Positions 32,288 to 43,964 of a DNA stretch of 64,000 bases are shown piece by piece; the first letter of the stretch is position 1; each line of letters starts with the position of its first letter. The translations under genes were made by a program, and so were the position numbers. Origin of the DNA: Liolophura sinensis (taxonomy: Eukaryota > Mollusca > Polyplacophora > Chitonida > Chitonidae). The DNA is taken from assembly GCF_032854445.1 (NCBI RefSeq), contig NC_088306.1, positions 10,316,193 through 10,380,192 on the forward strand, given 5' to 3'. Below the pieces are notes generated by a model. That model was not told the DNA's origin, did no database searches, and saw only the letters and a list, made by a program, of their open reading frames with translations.

Positions 32288-33660
32288 CGTCAGCTGTAAA
32301 CCGTACGCAGTCTGAAGCAGCGTGACAACAACAACAACGAGTGCAGCAATAGCAATGTTTTTTGCCAAACCACTGATTTGCTCGACAGATAAATCCGTTC
32401 AAGCAGCGTTAATTGAGCCTCTCGACGACATGTCACCTCTGCCTCACCTCGCCACGGTCATTAGTTGTAACCAGGTTACATCTTTTGTAAAATTCCTGTG
32501 GCCAAACATGTGGTTGGTTGGTCGGTTGTTTGCCTTGACAATAACAACAGCGTGCTTTAGTGGGTGAGTTAAAAACTTTAACTGGGGAATGGTTCGACCA
32601 GGGATCTCCGACTCCACTTCGCTTTGATTGCTGTTATGATTCATACTTTCAAGTGGAGAAAGACGAAGAAGGGATTTCAAGTAAATCATACTGGACAGTG
32701 GAGTTAATCAGATGTTGGTAAGCCCCTGCGTAATTAATTTAATTGAATTAGACAATGAGGTGTGCCAGTATATCAACATAAACCCTCTACCGGACTGCGG
32801 TAGCACTTGACGTTTCATTCTCATTTTCTATTCCCACGGCTTATAGCCAACCAATTAAAATGCACATTTTTAAGATAATGTGTGTAGGCCTAGTTTCCCA
32901 TTGACCGCTGCTAAAGTCAGATCTGGGACTATTATATAATAGTCCCAGGTCAGACGTATTTTTTAGTATTAGCGAAAGTTTGTTTCTTTATTCTCTTGTG
33001 TCCTGAAACAAGAGAATTTATGCACTAAAAATATTCACATATTTCACCAGTGTTAGACATGTCCAGTCAGAAGTGCACGAAATCATCTTAATTTCTTACT
33101 TTACCAGTAGGTCTCTATATAGGTCTGCTATCTTACATATAGTTTTTTTTGTTTTGAAAAAGTTGTTTTCACCTGGATTCTACCCGGTCAAACCGTCATC
33201 GTCATAGTACACCTTGAGTGGAAAATTCTTGAGGGCGTATTGTGTTACATAGGCTTATAACCAAATAAATATATAAATAAATTACACTGAGGTCAAGGAG
33301 CATCAATGATACCCGTCCAGTACATAGATGTATGGCATTTGCAGACCACGAGTTTTAAGTGGGCCAGAGGTTCGCAACGCTGTGCCGAACTACTTTAACA
33401 TGCGGCAGCTCCCATACATTTCCTTTTAATATACCATGTCAATCTCGTCCAAGATATTTAATTACGCGAAAGCAGTTAAATATTTTGAGATGTCTAAACT
33501 ATACTTCTCGTATAGATAGGGCCTGCAGTTGTGACTGTGAATCGTCACTCTACTTGCCGTCCATGTAAACATGTCATGACTGGTAACCTTGGTATTGTAA
33601 ATAATGAAAGAAACATACAAACGGGAGGAGGTAGAACCTTCAGTCCTTGACACTTGGCTT
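32288..33660. other. Upstream flank of ACER3
   Basis: Probable promoter and 5' UTR lie just above 32287. The region to about 32470 is relatively CG-containing ('gagcctctcgacgacatg'); no TATA box seen. Beyond 32700 nothing recognised. Confidence 0.4.
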
Positions 33661-33667
33661 GTGCTAG

Positions 33668-33805
33668 TCAATTTATTTTTTTATTTAACTGGTATTTTAC
33701 GCCGTACTCAAGAATATTTCACTTATACGACGGCGGCCAGCATTATGGTGGGAGGAAACCGGGCACAGCATGGGGGAAATGCACGACCATCCGCATGTTT
33801 GTGCT
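33668..33805 (-). repeat. SINE family 1, tail fragment
   Basis: Minus-oriented, well preserved: 'tattttacgccgtactcaag', 'acgacggcggccagcattat', 'cgaccatccgcatgtttgtg'. Head missing. Confidence 0.88.
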
Positions 33806-34129
33806 AGTAAAGAAAAAGGTTTGCGTATGCAATCCGCCATGTGAATGATAATGCTTATTTGAGAGAAAACAAGGATCCTAACATGCCAAATAAGTACTTG
33901 ATGTGACTTTCATGGAAAATACGTTAATGTTCCTGTGCAGAAAAAAGCTTCTAATAATATTATATTTGTCTGCAAGAATTATAACTATCAAGTTCTTGTA
34001 CAGGAGGCATAAATACCACTACATCACCTGCTGCAGCGTCAACGTATTCTCTAACGACATATACTCTGGAGGAAGTGCGTTTACAAAAATCAGTCCATTC
34101 TCAAATAGATCGAGGAGTTTATCCGTATC

Positions 34130-34860
34130 TGCCCGTCACACCGATACACCACAACTTCACTGAATTCCAAAAATGCATAAATCCCCAAACAAAGCGCCTT
34201 TTATTGCAGCATCAAGAAACTGTACCACCAAACTTGTATCTACTCTCTTAACAAAGGTACTACAAGAAGTAGGCCTACCGTCATTTTGGAAAAGTAGGCA
34301 TGCAGCTGGCTAGCGTTGTCCAAGTACAAATAATTCCGGTGTCATATGTATGTGGATGCTTAAAAAAATTTCAAGCGTCTCACAGAAGAACTAAACGGTC
34401 AACTTCAAGTAACGTATAAGGATAGCTCTACTTGGGATTTTTCTGTTCTCTGTACTACTATTCCTCACAAAGACTTGTTTGATTGAATTTCATCACTAAT
34501 TGTACCAGTGTTAAACTGGTCACCGCTACGTTAACGTCAAAGGCAACAAAGCCTTCTTCATTTTCACTGCATACAAGGGCTTCCATTTATGGGATGTTTC
34601 GTTGTTCATCGGGACGCATGAATTTCACAGTAATAACATCTATGTGAAATTTGGAGAAACCAGATATCAGCAGTGCTTATATAGGTATTCCGATGCGTAC
34701 AAACTGTGCCTCATATATACCTCCACCTTGAATCGCTGGATTCAAAAGAAATCACAAACTCTCCGGATGTTGCATCTTATCTGAACCTATATTTGAACAA
34801 AGACCATCACGGTTTCCTCTCTCGCAGACTTTACGACAAGAGGAATGTGTACATTCGCTT
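34130..34860 (+). mobile_element. Fossil reverse-transcriptase fragment
   Basis: Scattered short stretches in different frames resemble one retroelement reverse transcriptase: IPKMHKSPNKAPFIAASRN, then a TTIPHKDLFD-like piece, then NNIYVKFGETRYQQCL, then NLYLNKDHHGFLSRRLYDKR. I recall these as motifs of a reverse-transcriptase lineage common in marine invertebrates (Penelope-like or a related non-LTR class; not resolved here). The copy is broken in many places and old. No ends were found. Confidence 0.6.
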
Positions 34861-34894
34861 CATTTGAAGCGCGCATGTAGATACATATTCACAT

Positions 34895-35267
34895 CTGAGA
34901 ATGGCCGGCCAAGATGGCTCAGTTGATAGAGCGCTTGCATCGGGGTCTGTATATCCATGGTCAATCCTGGTCGAGTCACACCTAAGACCTTGAAAGAGGA
35001 AGAACTTCTTCGCTTGGCGTTCAACACTAAGGACATAGTGCATGCAACGTATCAGTATAATAACTCGTGTGGCGCGGATTACTTGCCTTCGGTTAGTCGT
35101 CTCAGTGAAGCAGCACTAGATAGAAGAGCGGTGGAATCCGTCCTGCAACAAGGAGGCACATTACACGTACATGTTAACTCTGTGGACTCCTTCGTCATAT
35201 CATTGAAAAATTGTAAAGTATGACGTTAAACCCTAAGCACATCACTCACTCACTCACTCACTTACTC
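34895..35267 (+). repeat. SINE family 2, full-length
   Basis: Plus-oriented, starting with a tRNA-like head ('ggccaagatggctcagttga', 'tagagcgcttgcatcggggt', box-B-like 'ggtcgagtcac') and ending with 'tcatatcattgaaaaattgt', 'atgacgttaaaccctaagca' and (CACT)n. Confidence 0.9.
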
Positions 35268-35499
35268 ATCTGAGAATAGGAGAAACACATTGAGTAGGGG
35301 CGTCACCAACTGGTTGAATGATGTCAACTTGAAGTCGACGTTTTAGCTCTGTTGTCGTGTGTCCATAAAGATTGTTTGGTCACCTTTCAATCCCTAATCC
35401 AGTGAAACGATCGATATAATCAGACAAGATTTCAATGGTACGCTTTGCGAAATTTCCCTGTTTGAGAAGATCTGTTTGGGACAGTATCAGTATTCTCTG

Positions 35500-37610
35500 A
35501 GATTGGTTGATTGTGCTGTTCAATTGTCTTCGCCTGGCGTTAGAGATGTTCAGTCGTCTTCACCTGGCGTTAGAGATGTTCAGTCGTCTTCACCTGGCGT
35601 TAGAGATGTTCAGTCGTCTTCGCCTGGCGTTAGAGATGTTCAGTTTTCTTCGCCTGGCGTTAGAGATGTTCAATCGTCTTCGCCTGGCGTTAGAGATGTT
35701 CAATCGTCTTCGCCTGGCATAGGGATGTTCAATCGTCTTCGCTAGGCGTTAGAGATGTTCAATCGTCTTCGCCTGGCGTTAGAGATGTTCAGTCGTCTTC
35801 GCCTGGCGTTAGAGATGTTCAGTCGTCTTCGCCTGGCGTTAGAGATGTACAATCGTCTTCGCCTGGCGTTAAGGATGCTCAGTTGTCTTCGCCTGGCGTT
35901 AGAGATGTACAATCGTCTTCGCCTGGCGTTAGAGATGTTCAATCGTCTTCGCCTGGCGTTAGAGATGTACAATCGTCTTCGCCTGTCGTTAGAGATGTTC
36001 AGTCGTCTTCGCCTAGCGTTAGAGATGTTCAGTCGTCTTCGCCTGGCGTTAGAGATGTTCAGTCGTCTTCGCCTAGCGTTAGAGATGTACAGTCGTCTTC
36101 GCCTGGCGTTAGAGATGTACAGTCGTCTTCACCTGGCGTTAGAGATGTTCAGTCGTCTTCACCTGGCGTTAGAGATGTTCAGTCGTCTTCGCCTGGCGTT
36201 AGAGATGTTCAGTTTTCTTCGCCTGGCGTTAGAGATGTTCAATCGTCTTCGCCTGGCGTTAGAGATGTTCAATCGTCTTCGCCTGGCATAGGGATGTTCA
36301 ATCGTCTTCGCCTGGCATAGGGATGTTCAATCGTCTTCGCTAGGCGTTAGAGATGTACAATCGTCTTCGCCTGGCGTTAAGGATGCTCAGTTGTCTTCGC
36401 CTGGCGTTAGAGATGTACAATCGTCTTCGCCTGGCGTTAGAGATGTTCAATCGTCTTCGCCTGGCGTTAGAGATGTACAATCGTCTTCGCCTGGCGTTAG
36501 AGATGTTCAGTCGTCTTCGCCTGGCGTTAGAGATGTTCAGTCGTCTTCGCCTAGCGTTAGAGATGTTCAGTCGTCTTCGCCTGGCGTTAGAGGTGTTCAA
36601 TCGTCTTCGCCTGGCGTTAGAGATGTTCAGTCGTCTTCGCCTAGCGTTAGAGATGTACAGTCGTCTTCGCCTGGCGTTAGAGATGTTCAGTCGTCTTCAC
36701 CTGGCGTTAGAGATGTTCAGTCGTCTTCGCCTGGCGTTAGAGATGTTCAGTCGTCTTCGCCTGGCGTTAGGGATGTTCAGTCGTCTTCCCCTGGCGTTAG
36801 AGATGTTCAGTCGTCTTCGCCTGGCGTTAGAGATGTTCAATCGTCTTCGCCTGGCACAGGGATGTTCAATCGTCTTCGCCTGGCATAGGGATGTTCAATC
36901 GTCTTCGCCTGGCGTTAGAGATGTTCAATTGTCTTCGCCTGGCGTTAGAGATGTTCCGTCGTCTTCGCCTGGCGTTAGAGATGTTCAATCGTCTTCGCCT
37001 GGTGTTAGAGATGTTCAATCGTCTTCGCCTGGTGTTAGAGATGTTCAATCGTCTTCACCTGGCATAGGGATGTTCAATCGTCTTCGCCTAGCGTTAGAGA
37101 TGTACAATCGTCTTCGCCTGGCACAGGGATGTTCAATCGTCTTCGCCTGGTGTTAGAGATGTTCAATCGTCTTCGCCTAGCGTTGGAGATGTACAATCGT
37201 CTTCTCCTGGCGTTAGGGATGCTCAGTTGTCTTTGCCTGGCACAGGGATGTTCAATCGTCTTCGCCTGGCGTTAGAGATGTTCAGTTGTCTTCGCCTAGC
37301 GTGGGAGATGTACAATCGTCTTCGCCTGGCGTTAGGGATGCTCAGTTGTCTTTGCCTGGCACAGGGATGTTCAATCGTCTCCGCCTGACGTTAGGGATGC
37401 TCAGTTGTCTTCGCCTGGCATAGAGATCCTCATTCGTCTTCGCCTGGCGTTAGGGATGATCAATCGTCTTTGTCTGGCATAGGGATGTTCAATCGTCTTC
37501 GCCTTGCGTTAGGGATGATCAATCGTCTTCGCCTGGCATAGGGATGTTCAATCGTCTTCGCCTTGCGTTAGGGATGATCAATCGTCTTTGCCTGGCATAA
37601 GGGGAGTTCT
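35500..37610 (+). repeat. Minisatellite, 30 bp x about 70
   Basis: Unit 'cgtcttcgcctggcgttaga' plus 'gatgttcaat'. Variants (gcataggg, gcacaggg, ctagcgtt, gatgtac, gatgctc) recur in the same order, so stretches of several units have been copied as blocks. Ten codons per unit leave long frames open on both strands (up to 267 codons); nothing suggests they are genes. Confidence 0.96.
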
Positions 37611-37928
37611 TTAGCTGAGACTAAATTCAGTATGTCCTTCAGTTTGATGTTTGGATCTTGCAGGCTGTAGTGTCTAATTCTGTTGGAGTTACACCCCTCT
37701 GTCAGCTGACCATCGAATTCACATGTGAAAGCTTGCTGTCCATTTTTTTTTCGCTTGTATTTTGGTTAGTGCTGCAAAATATGGATATTTCATATCAATG
37801 TTCTTTTAGGTGGTAAATTAGTATCCCTGAAAGAGAAATGTGCAGTTTGGTTCATATCACGTGTTTCAGAGACGAAAAATAAATTATATAGTTTTGCAGC
37901 AAAGATGCACCTATACTAAAAAAAAGCA

Positions 37929-38157
37929 ATCTATTAATCTTAACAGAAAGTCTTTTGTCTGAGTGATGCTAGAATGTATTCTGTTACAATGAGATAATAT
38001 TCTGTCATATCCAACATAATATATAGTTAGGTTAGTAGAATCTTCATGTTGCATTAATAGAATAGGGGTGTTATATTTAACAGAACAATCTGTTGCAATA
38101 ACAGAATACATTCTGGCACCACTCAGACAACAGACTTTCTGTTAAAATTAACAGATC
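37929..38157. mobile_element. MITE-like element, family A
   Basis: About 230 bp, nearly palindromic: the left arm 'ttaacagaaagtcttttgtc', 'tgagtgatgctagaatgtat' is the inverted complement of the right arm ending 'ttctgttaaaattaacagat'. No open frame. A sister is at 40131-40351. Confidence 0.82.
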
Positions 38158-38343
38158 AACAGTTTGAATGTACATCAGACCTACCTATGTGTGAGGAAAA
38201 ATGATCTATACCATATTTTATCATGCGACCAGTTGACCAGAAAAGAGCCTGTTACACATAACCATTTTGGGTTGAACTGTAATCTTTTTTCAAAAACCAA
38301 ATATTTGATCTCACTCGAGGCAATATTTTTACTTTTCGCAGTG

Positions 38344-38409
38344 TGTTAAGTACGGTCACGGCTTTAAACGACAATCGAATAAACAAATAAATAAACAAAT
38401 AAATAAATA
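38344..38409 (+). repeat. SINE family 1, tail-only remnant
   Basis: Degenerate 'ttaagtacggtcacggcttt' then 'aataaacaaataaataaaca'. Confidence 0.5.
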
Positions 38410-38789
38410 ACAGGTTTGATAAAAGGCTTGAATATGATGGTGATATAGGCCTGCGTATTCGCTTTGTTGACATCACATATCTTCGCAAGGTTTTCATTCA
38501 AGTGAAAAAAATGTATGATCACAAAAAGGGAATCTTCACCAGAGTTGGGTGAGGGCTACAACTAGCCATGACAGTGCCTATCGTGTTCGCAGGCTGTCAG
38601 TGGACTGCCTTAGATAACACCTGTCCCCTAAATATATTTATTTATTTATTCCATTTGTGTTTTACACTTCCCTAAATATAAGTGAAGTTGATAAATACTT
38701 GTACTAGTAACTGATAAGTTTAATCACGTCTGAGTGGAATTTGCGACTATTGAACACACATCTTCGAATAGATAAAGCAAATCCTGGGA

Positions 38790-38876
38790 TTTGTTTATTT
38801 ATTTGATTGGTGTTTTACGCCGTGCTGAAGAATATTTCACTTATACGACGGCGGCCAGCATTATGGTGGGGAAAAC
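38790..38876 (-). repeat. SINE family 1, tail fragment
   Basis: Minus-oriented: 'gattggtgttttacgccgtg', 'acgacggcggccagcattat'. Only the last third of the element. Confidence 0.85.
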
Positions 38877-39160
38877 AGGGGCAAATTATAGGAATACATT
38901 TTCATCTTATATGGTGAATGTATAAGTTTTTTCTACTTTAACATTAAAAGTGCGCTGTAAGTAGAAAGTCGAAAGGTTTGCGATTTGATGCGGATAAATG
39001 GCCTTATCACTTAACCAGCAATTGTTCATCGCTTATTTTGGCTACATCTGCGTTTTAATGCTTGCAGATTTAAACAATTAACATGTCTGTGGTGTGACAC
39101 TGAAACATACATACGGGTATTTGATCGATAAGCATATTTATTCACTGGATGGATAAATAT

Positions 39161-39164
<4 letters not shown>

Positions 39165-39240
<76 letters not shown>

Positions 39241-39246
39241 ATATAT
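39165..39246. repeat. (TA)n microsatellite
   Basis: About 65 bp of uninterrupted TA with imperfect edges. Confidence 0.95.
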
Positions 39247-39664
39247 TGTGGATGGAAAACTGAATTCTGGTTGGCGTGGGTGTGTCTGTATGCACGCTTA
39301 TATGACCAGTTTAATACAACGACAGGTCTAAATTTGTCAGCAAAGCTGTCCGAAATGTGAATGAGGCTTTACTGTAAATAAAGATGTTATGACTCTATAA
39401 ATAAACTGCAATTTTATTGGCTGCAGATTTTTGGCCTTGAGATGTAAAATACCCGCTTAATATAATACGCTACGCTTATAATTCCTTATATTGCGATCCA
39501 TTCTGCCTAGGATCGATGCAAAACCTATTGATATTATAATGTGAATCATGGACACAATATGGGTATATTAAAACCTGTCACAGTGAGCAAACACAGGTAG
39601 TGGACTGTGAGATGTGTTATTAAAAACTGAAGCTCTGCTCCTCCGGATGAAATAGATGGAAGTG

Positions 39665-39672
39665 TATAAAAG
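39665..39672 (+). promoter_or_regulatory. TATA box of the NTF2-like gene
   Basis: TATAAAAG, with a likely start site 27-39 bp downstream (around 39692-39704, 'tccattttcttcctcagcc') and a consensus splice donor right after. Orientation and spacing fit the gene at 41624. Confidence 0.65.
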
Positions 39673-39691
39673 TGGGCTTGGATTTGTGTCC

Positions 39692-39720
39692 ATTTTCTTC
39701 CTCAGCCTGAATCTTTGTGG
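39692..39720 (+). other. Probable 5' UTR exon of the NTF2-like gene
   Basis: From the predicted start site to the donor tttgtgg|gtaagt at 39721. The matching acceptor is ttggtttccacag ending at 41597, so the first intron is about 1.9 kb and holds MITE family A and a SINE head. Confidence 0.55.
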
Positions 39721-40130
39721 GTAAGTCACGACATTGCATGAGCGGACCTGTATATCTCCTCTTTATATTTATATAGATTTATTTACATAAGAATTTTTAT
39801 AAATTATAAATTTATGGATAGGGGAAATCGGAGTAAACCACCTTCCTATGGCAAGTAACTGACAAACTTTTCCACATGTGACGTACATACATGTATATAC
39901 GCATATCATATTACTGGAAGAGAAGTGGTCTTCATACTACATGCAGAAACGGCCACAAGAGCGTTGTAATCGGCTTAATTGTTGTCACCAAGGCCTGAAA
40001 GCAGTAAGTTTGGAAATGAACAAATTCCCTGTCCTAGACTGGGTTTGAATCGGCAACTGGTGTGTCGTAGCAATTGAGAGGCAGGTGCCTCTAACTCTTT
40101 GACCTATGTATATGGCTATACACTCAAAAC

Positions 40131-40351
40131 ATTAATCTGTTAATTTTAACAGAAAGTCTGTTGTCTGAGTGATGCTAGAAAGTATTCTTTTATTACACCA
40201 TAATACTGTGTTATATTCAACATAATATCCTGTTAGTTTAATAGAATCTTTATGCTGAATTAAATTATGTTGAATTATGTAGAATAATCTATTAAAATAA
40301 CATTCTAACATCCCTCTGACAACACACTTTGTGTTAAATTAACAGATTAAT
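40131..40351. mobile_element. MITE-like element, family A (second copy)
   Basis: Ends 'attaatctgttaa' and 'ttaacagattaat' are perfect inverted copies; the arms match 37929-38157 ('aacagaaagtctgttgtctg'). In the first intron of the NTF2-like gene. Confidence 0.82.
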
Positions 40352-40395
40352 TTTGTGTGTGTACATTTATATGAGTATACTCATTCATTGTGAGA

Positions 40396-40540
40396 TGGGG
40401 CCTCCGTGGCTCAGTTGGTTAGCGCGCTAGCGCAGCGTATAATGACCCAGGAGCCTCTCACCAATGCGGTCGCTATGAGTTCAAGTCCAACTCATGCTGG
40501 CTTCCTCTCTGGCCGTACGTGGGAAAGTCTATCAGCAACT
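40396..40540 (+). repeat. SINE family 1, head-only fragment
   Basis: Plus-oriented and very well kept: 'ggcctccgtggctcagttgg', 'ttagcgcgctagcgcagcgt', box-B-like 'gagttcaagtcc', 'tgctggcttcctctctggcc'. It stops at 'ctatcagcaact', before the body and tail. Confidence 0.88.
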
Positions 40541-41623
40541 AGAATTGCTAGAATTCAGAAAGTGCAGATTCATAAAAGACTTACAGCCGCGGCAGTGCGA
40601 TAGCTGGCAATTGGTCATACGTACATGGCGTAACCGGAGAAATACGGCCTCTTGTCAGTTTACCTCAGTTAGCGTTTCATTGTAACTGTTCGTGTAAATG
40701 CTTAAATAGTAACAAATTACACGTCTCCTAAAAAGGCATGGCTTAAGCAGAATTAGTGAAAAAACAAAAAAAACATTCAGTGATACAGAATTTGTGGCTT
40801 CGTTTGCTCTCCCTTTTCGTGTGGCCTTGGTGACACGTATGCAACATATGAAGTAAATTCATTATCCTCTAATAATATATGGGGGAAGGTACATATCACA
40901 AATGTATCACTTAGTACCGCTTCCCTCCGTGTTATCATTAAACCCCGAAATGGTTATTTTCTATGCCCATAATGTATGCTCAAATTGAATCAAAAGGCCC
41001 ACAAGCTTAAATTAAGAGGCGTTGAAAATTTTAAAATTTATGTTTTTTTACTTATTTTTTTATCATTTTCATGCCTGTTGGTTTAAAATTACTTCTCACT
41101 CCATATCACTGTTTTTACAATCACTTAATTAACCTAATACTATATATAGGTCTGTGGTTTCTCAATTCTAGTCCCAAATTTAAGGACAAAAAGTGGCGTC
41201 ATGTCGGATACTCTCAACACCACGAGTTTGAATACAGTTCTCGTTGTTTTGACAACAGGTTTGTCAGATACCTTGCCAAAGGTCAGTGGTTTACTCCGGT
41301 TTCATCTACTCATCAACCTTACTGCCGTTAAAATTAAACACGGCGATAAACCCATCAATGGACTTTTGCATTTTGATGTTAATACGAAATAGGAAATAGC
41401 GATTTCTCACATAAAAATGATGTATGTACAAGGACTTAATATGGAAACTGGAATTCGACTTCTACCTCCGATCTCCATTAACTGATGGTAATTTTAAAGG
41501 TGATACTCGACAATTCATCACCTAGCATGGCTAATTTACGATAGCATGCATGTATGACGTAACTCCAGACTTCCACATTTTGTGTTGGTTTCCACAGTGG
41601 CACGTGGCTACTGGATCAGAGAG

Positions 41624-41678
41624 ATGTTTGCAGGGCTGCTTCTTTTGGTGGCCAGTTGCATCCTGGGAGCCCAAGCAA
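41624..41678 (+). CDS. NTF2-like gene, first coding exon
   Basis: 55 nt of coding sequence. The exon itself begins at 41598 after acceptor tttccacag; donor is GCAA|gtaaga. Encodes the signal peptide. Confidence 0.82.
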
Positions 41679-43149
41679 GTAAGAACAAAACTTTCTAATA
41701 ACGATATGGAAGTACAGTTACTTACCCCCGATATGAAAAGCGTAATATTACTTAAGCTCTTCGTTCTTTTAAAATTGTTGTTCAGTTATGTGCATTTGCT
41801 GTGGAACTGTTCTCAGTCTGTCACCTCTTCTGATTTGTTTTTGAGCCTGATTTGTGTCAGCATAATAATATAGTCAACCAAAATGAAACCGACATGAGAG
41901 TAATGCAATCAAAATCACGAGCACCATGCTGCTTAAGGATTCTTTCATGCAGGCTGTTATTTTTTCAAAGAAAACAAAATATTTTTTTAAGGAGCAGAGT
42001 TTAATTTTCTGAAACGCTTTTTCTATTTTAGACTGGACTGAGGTCATAAAAAATGGAAATTCCAAGCTAACAACAGCACTCAAACACAAGAATTTCGAAA
42101 CGATTTCAAAAACGTATGCCCCCGCAAGCGATTTCACATTCATCCAAGGCGGCAAGACATTGGTGATGTCTCTGAATAACCAGGGTAAGTGTGCATAGAA
42201 CATTGGTAGTATAAAGCTAGTTTCTCAGTAGCAATATCACCCATATCCAGTTTGTCCCCGCAATATTTTGGTCAGAAAAAAAATGGGGTGGGTGGGGGGG
42301 GGGGAGATAACTGTCTTCGATTACGCATTGTATTTTATCCTTACTATTTCTTCTGTCTCAGATACTGCGGACTGGTTCCGTTCCATGTCTGACAAAGGTA
42401 TCGTGGACCTCGATCTTACGACGATGGCTATCACTAACCTTGGAGATGTGGCCAATGAGCGGGGCCGATACAAACTCAGTCGGGCGAATGGCAGTGTGGC
42501 TTACTCCGGAGTGTAAGTAGAGACATACATGTACTATGCTAGTGTGGTCACTTGACTCTCATTGCCATGTATGGTCAGGCCCACATCACCGCCACTACTG
42601 CTCAAGTCATTTCTTCATTGGCTGTTAATAAATGTGTTTACATGATATATACAGCAAGGTTATAGGTTACATGTTCGCATTGATTTGGTTTGTTATATGT
42701 GCAGTAGATTTGTCAACTTCAACAGCAAAATTATATGTCCCCTGTCGCGCTGTGCCATGCCATGCACGTGTAGCTTGCACTTTTCCCTTCAGCACACGTG
42801 AGCCTAGTTGTACTAAAGTCCACAAGCTTTTAGACCTGGTATTAACTTTAGTGTGGACCAAAGTGCCATAAGTTTTATATTAGGCCAAGACTAGTATTAA
42901 AGTTTCACTTTTAATACACTTTTGAACAACGGGCCCCAGAAAATTAAACTAACCCCGACTATCATTTTTTCAACTGTTGCTGCTGAAAGTGAAATTGTAG
43001 TATACATATACACGCACCATTCTGCATGTTGTGATAAGCGTGTCGCGACATCTTGCGACTTTTAAAATGTATATTTCTGTTACAGATATCTGACCAGTTG
43101 GTATCTCAAGAACGGCAAGCTTCAAATAACCATGGCAATGTGGACATAG
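41624..43149 (+). CDS. Secreted NTF2-like (DUF4440/SnoaL-type) protein
   Basis: Four coding exons (41624-41678, 42032-42184, 42362-42512, 43086-43149) join in frame with phases 1, 1 and 2 to give 423 nt, 140 residues. Residues 1-18 (MFAGLLLLVASCILGAQA) are a clear signal peptide. The mature part follows the NTF2-like fold pattern: an N-terminal helix with TTALKHKNFETISKTYA, then DFTFIQGGKTLVMSL, then a helix DWFRSMSDKGI, and paired strands ending YLTSWYLKNGKLQITMAMW. The last motif (W-x-K-x-G-K-L-x-I) is typical of DUF4440/SnoaL-like proteins. Members bind or isomerise small molecules, but no ligand can be inferred here. It has its own TATA promoter and 5' UTR exon. Confidence 0.82.
42032..42184 (+). 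CDS. NTF2-like gene, second coding exon
   Basis: 153 nt, acceptor ttttctattttag, donor CAGG|gtaagt. Encodes the N-terminal helices and first strands. Confidence 0.85.
42362..42512 (+). CDS. NTF2-like gene, third coding exon
   Basis: 151 nt, acceptor tttcttctgtctcag, donor GAGT|gtaagt. Encodes DWFRSMSDKGIVDLDLTTM and the central sheet. A 12-base G-run lies about 65 bp upstream in the intron. Confidence 0.85.
42803..42945. mobile_element. Possible MITE fragment
   Basis: Internal palindromic parts ('ctaaagtccacaag' against 'tttagtgtggacc') and a right end 'taatacacttttgaacaacg' shared with the element at 29069-29512. Left end not found. In the last intron of the NTF2-like gene. Confidence 0.4.
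43086..43149 (+). CDS. NTF2-like gene, last exon
   Basis: Acceptor tttctgttacag; completes a Val codon, encodes YLTSWYLKNGKLQITMAMWT and stops at TAG 43147-43149. Confidence 0.85.
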
Positions 43150-43551
43150 GGACTCCTCTCCAGCCACACCCCTAGCCATTAGCCTTAAGTCAACGTCATA
43201 AGAACCAGCCAGACTCACCTACCTGTAGCATGGAATGGACAAAAGGCGTAAAGCGGCCGTATGCGGAATTTAACACGTGCCGTATCTTCACGTAATTGGC
43301 TTTCTTCAGCATAATCCTTTGTCTCTTTTCTATAGCTTTTCTGGATGTGTCATAAATTTGGGTGTAATTATTTCTGGTCTCGAAAACAAAACTGATCACA
43401 TGTAGGCCTACAGGTGTGAAAAAGTTTTTAACACGATATGATAGAAATGGAGCGTATAACCATCATATACATTCTTCATTTCATTCATTGATTTCGGAAA
43501 ACCCCATCATATTTATGAAGCTCAGTAACTTAAAAAAATAATCAGTATGAA

Positions 43552-43557
43552 AATAAA
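43552..43557 (+). promoter_or_regulatory. Candidate poly(A) signal of the NTF2-like gene
   Basis: AATAAA about 400 bp after the stop; a second one lies at 43734-43739. Either could serve. Confidence 0.45.
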
Positions 43558-43964
43558 ACAACTTAGTTCAAAGTACATATATTTCATTTATGCTGTAGTT
43601 AGACATTTTTGATTTCAAAAAGATTTTCCATGTATTTGTTGCCAAAAGTGTAAACATTTTTTACAAAACGTCCATAGCCTATGTTCAAGCTGCTTTCTGA
43701 CTTTTGACATCTACAATCATCACGTTGATTATTAATAAAACATAACCATTTACCCTTCATATCGACTTTGAATTTTATAGAATTTCTGAGCTTTAAATTG
43801 GTAATTTAAAACACATCATATTGTGTTTGGTGAAATGTTATGTAGTCGTGTAGTGATGTTTGCTAACTCTGGTGCACGTGCTACATTCGAGAACTGATGA
43901 TGACGCGAGATAAATTCAGAAAATGGCTTAATGTCTCATTGTTTAGCTCCGGTCATACCTGTGT

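Noticed and set aside
32165-32368. Longer N-terminus for ACER3 with a hydrophobic stretch
   Set aside because: It begins at a TTG; there is no in-frame ATG between a TGA and Met at 32287, and the family starts about ten residues before GYWG.
35755-37156. Long open frames (up to 267 codons) in the 30-bp array
   Set aside because: The period is a multiple of three, frames are open on both strands at once, and the peptides are plain unit repeats with no signal peptide or splice context.
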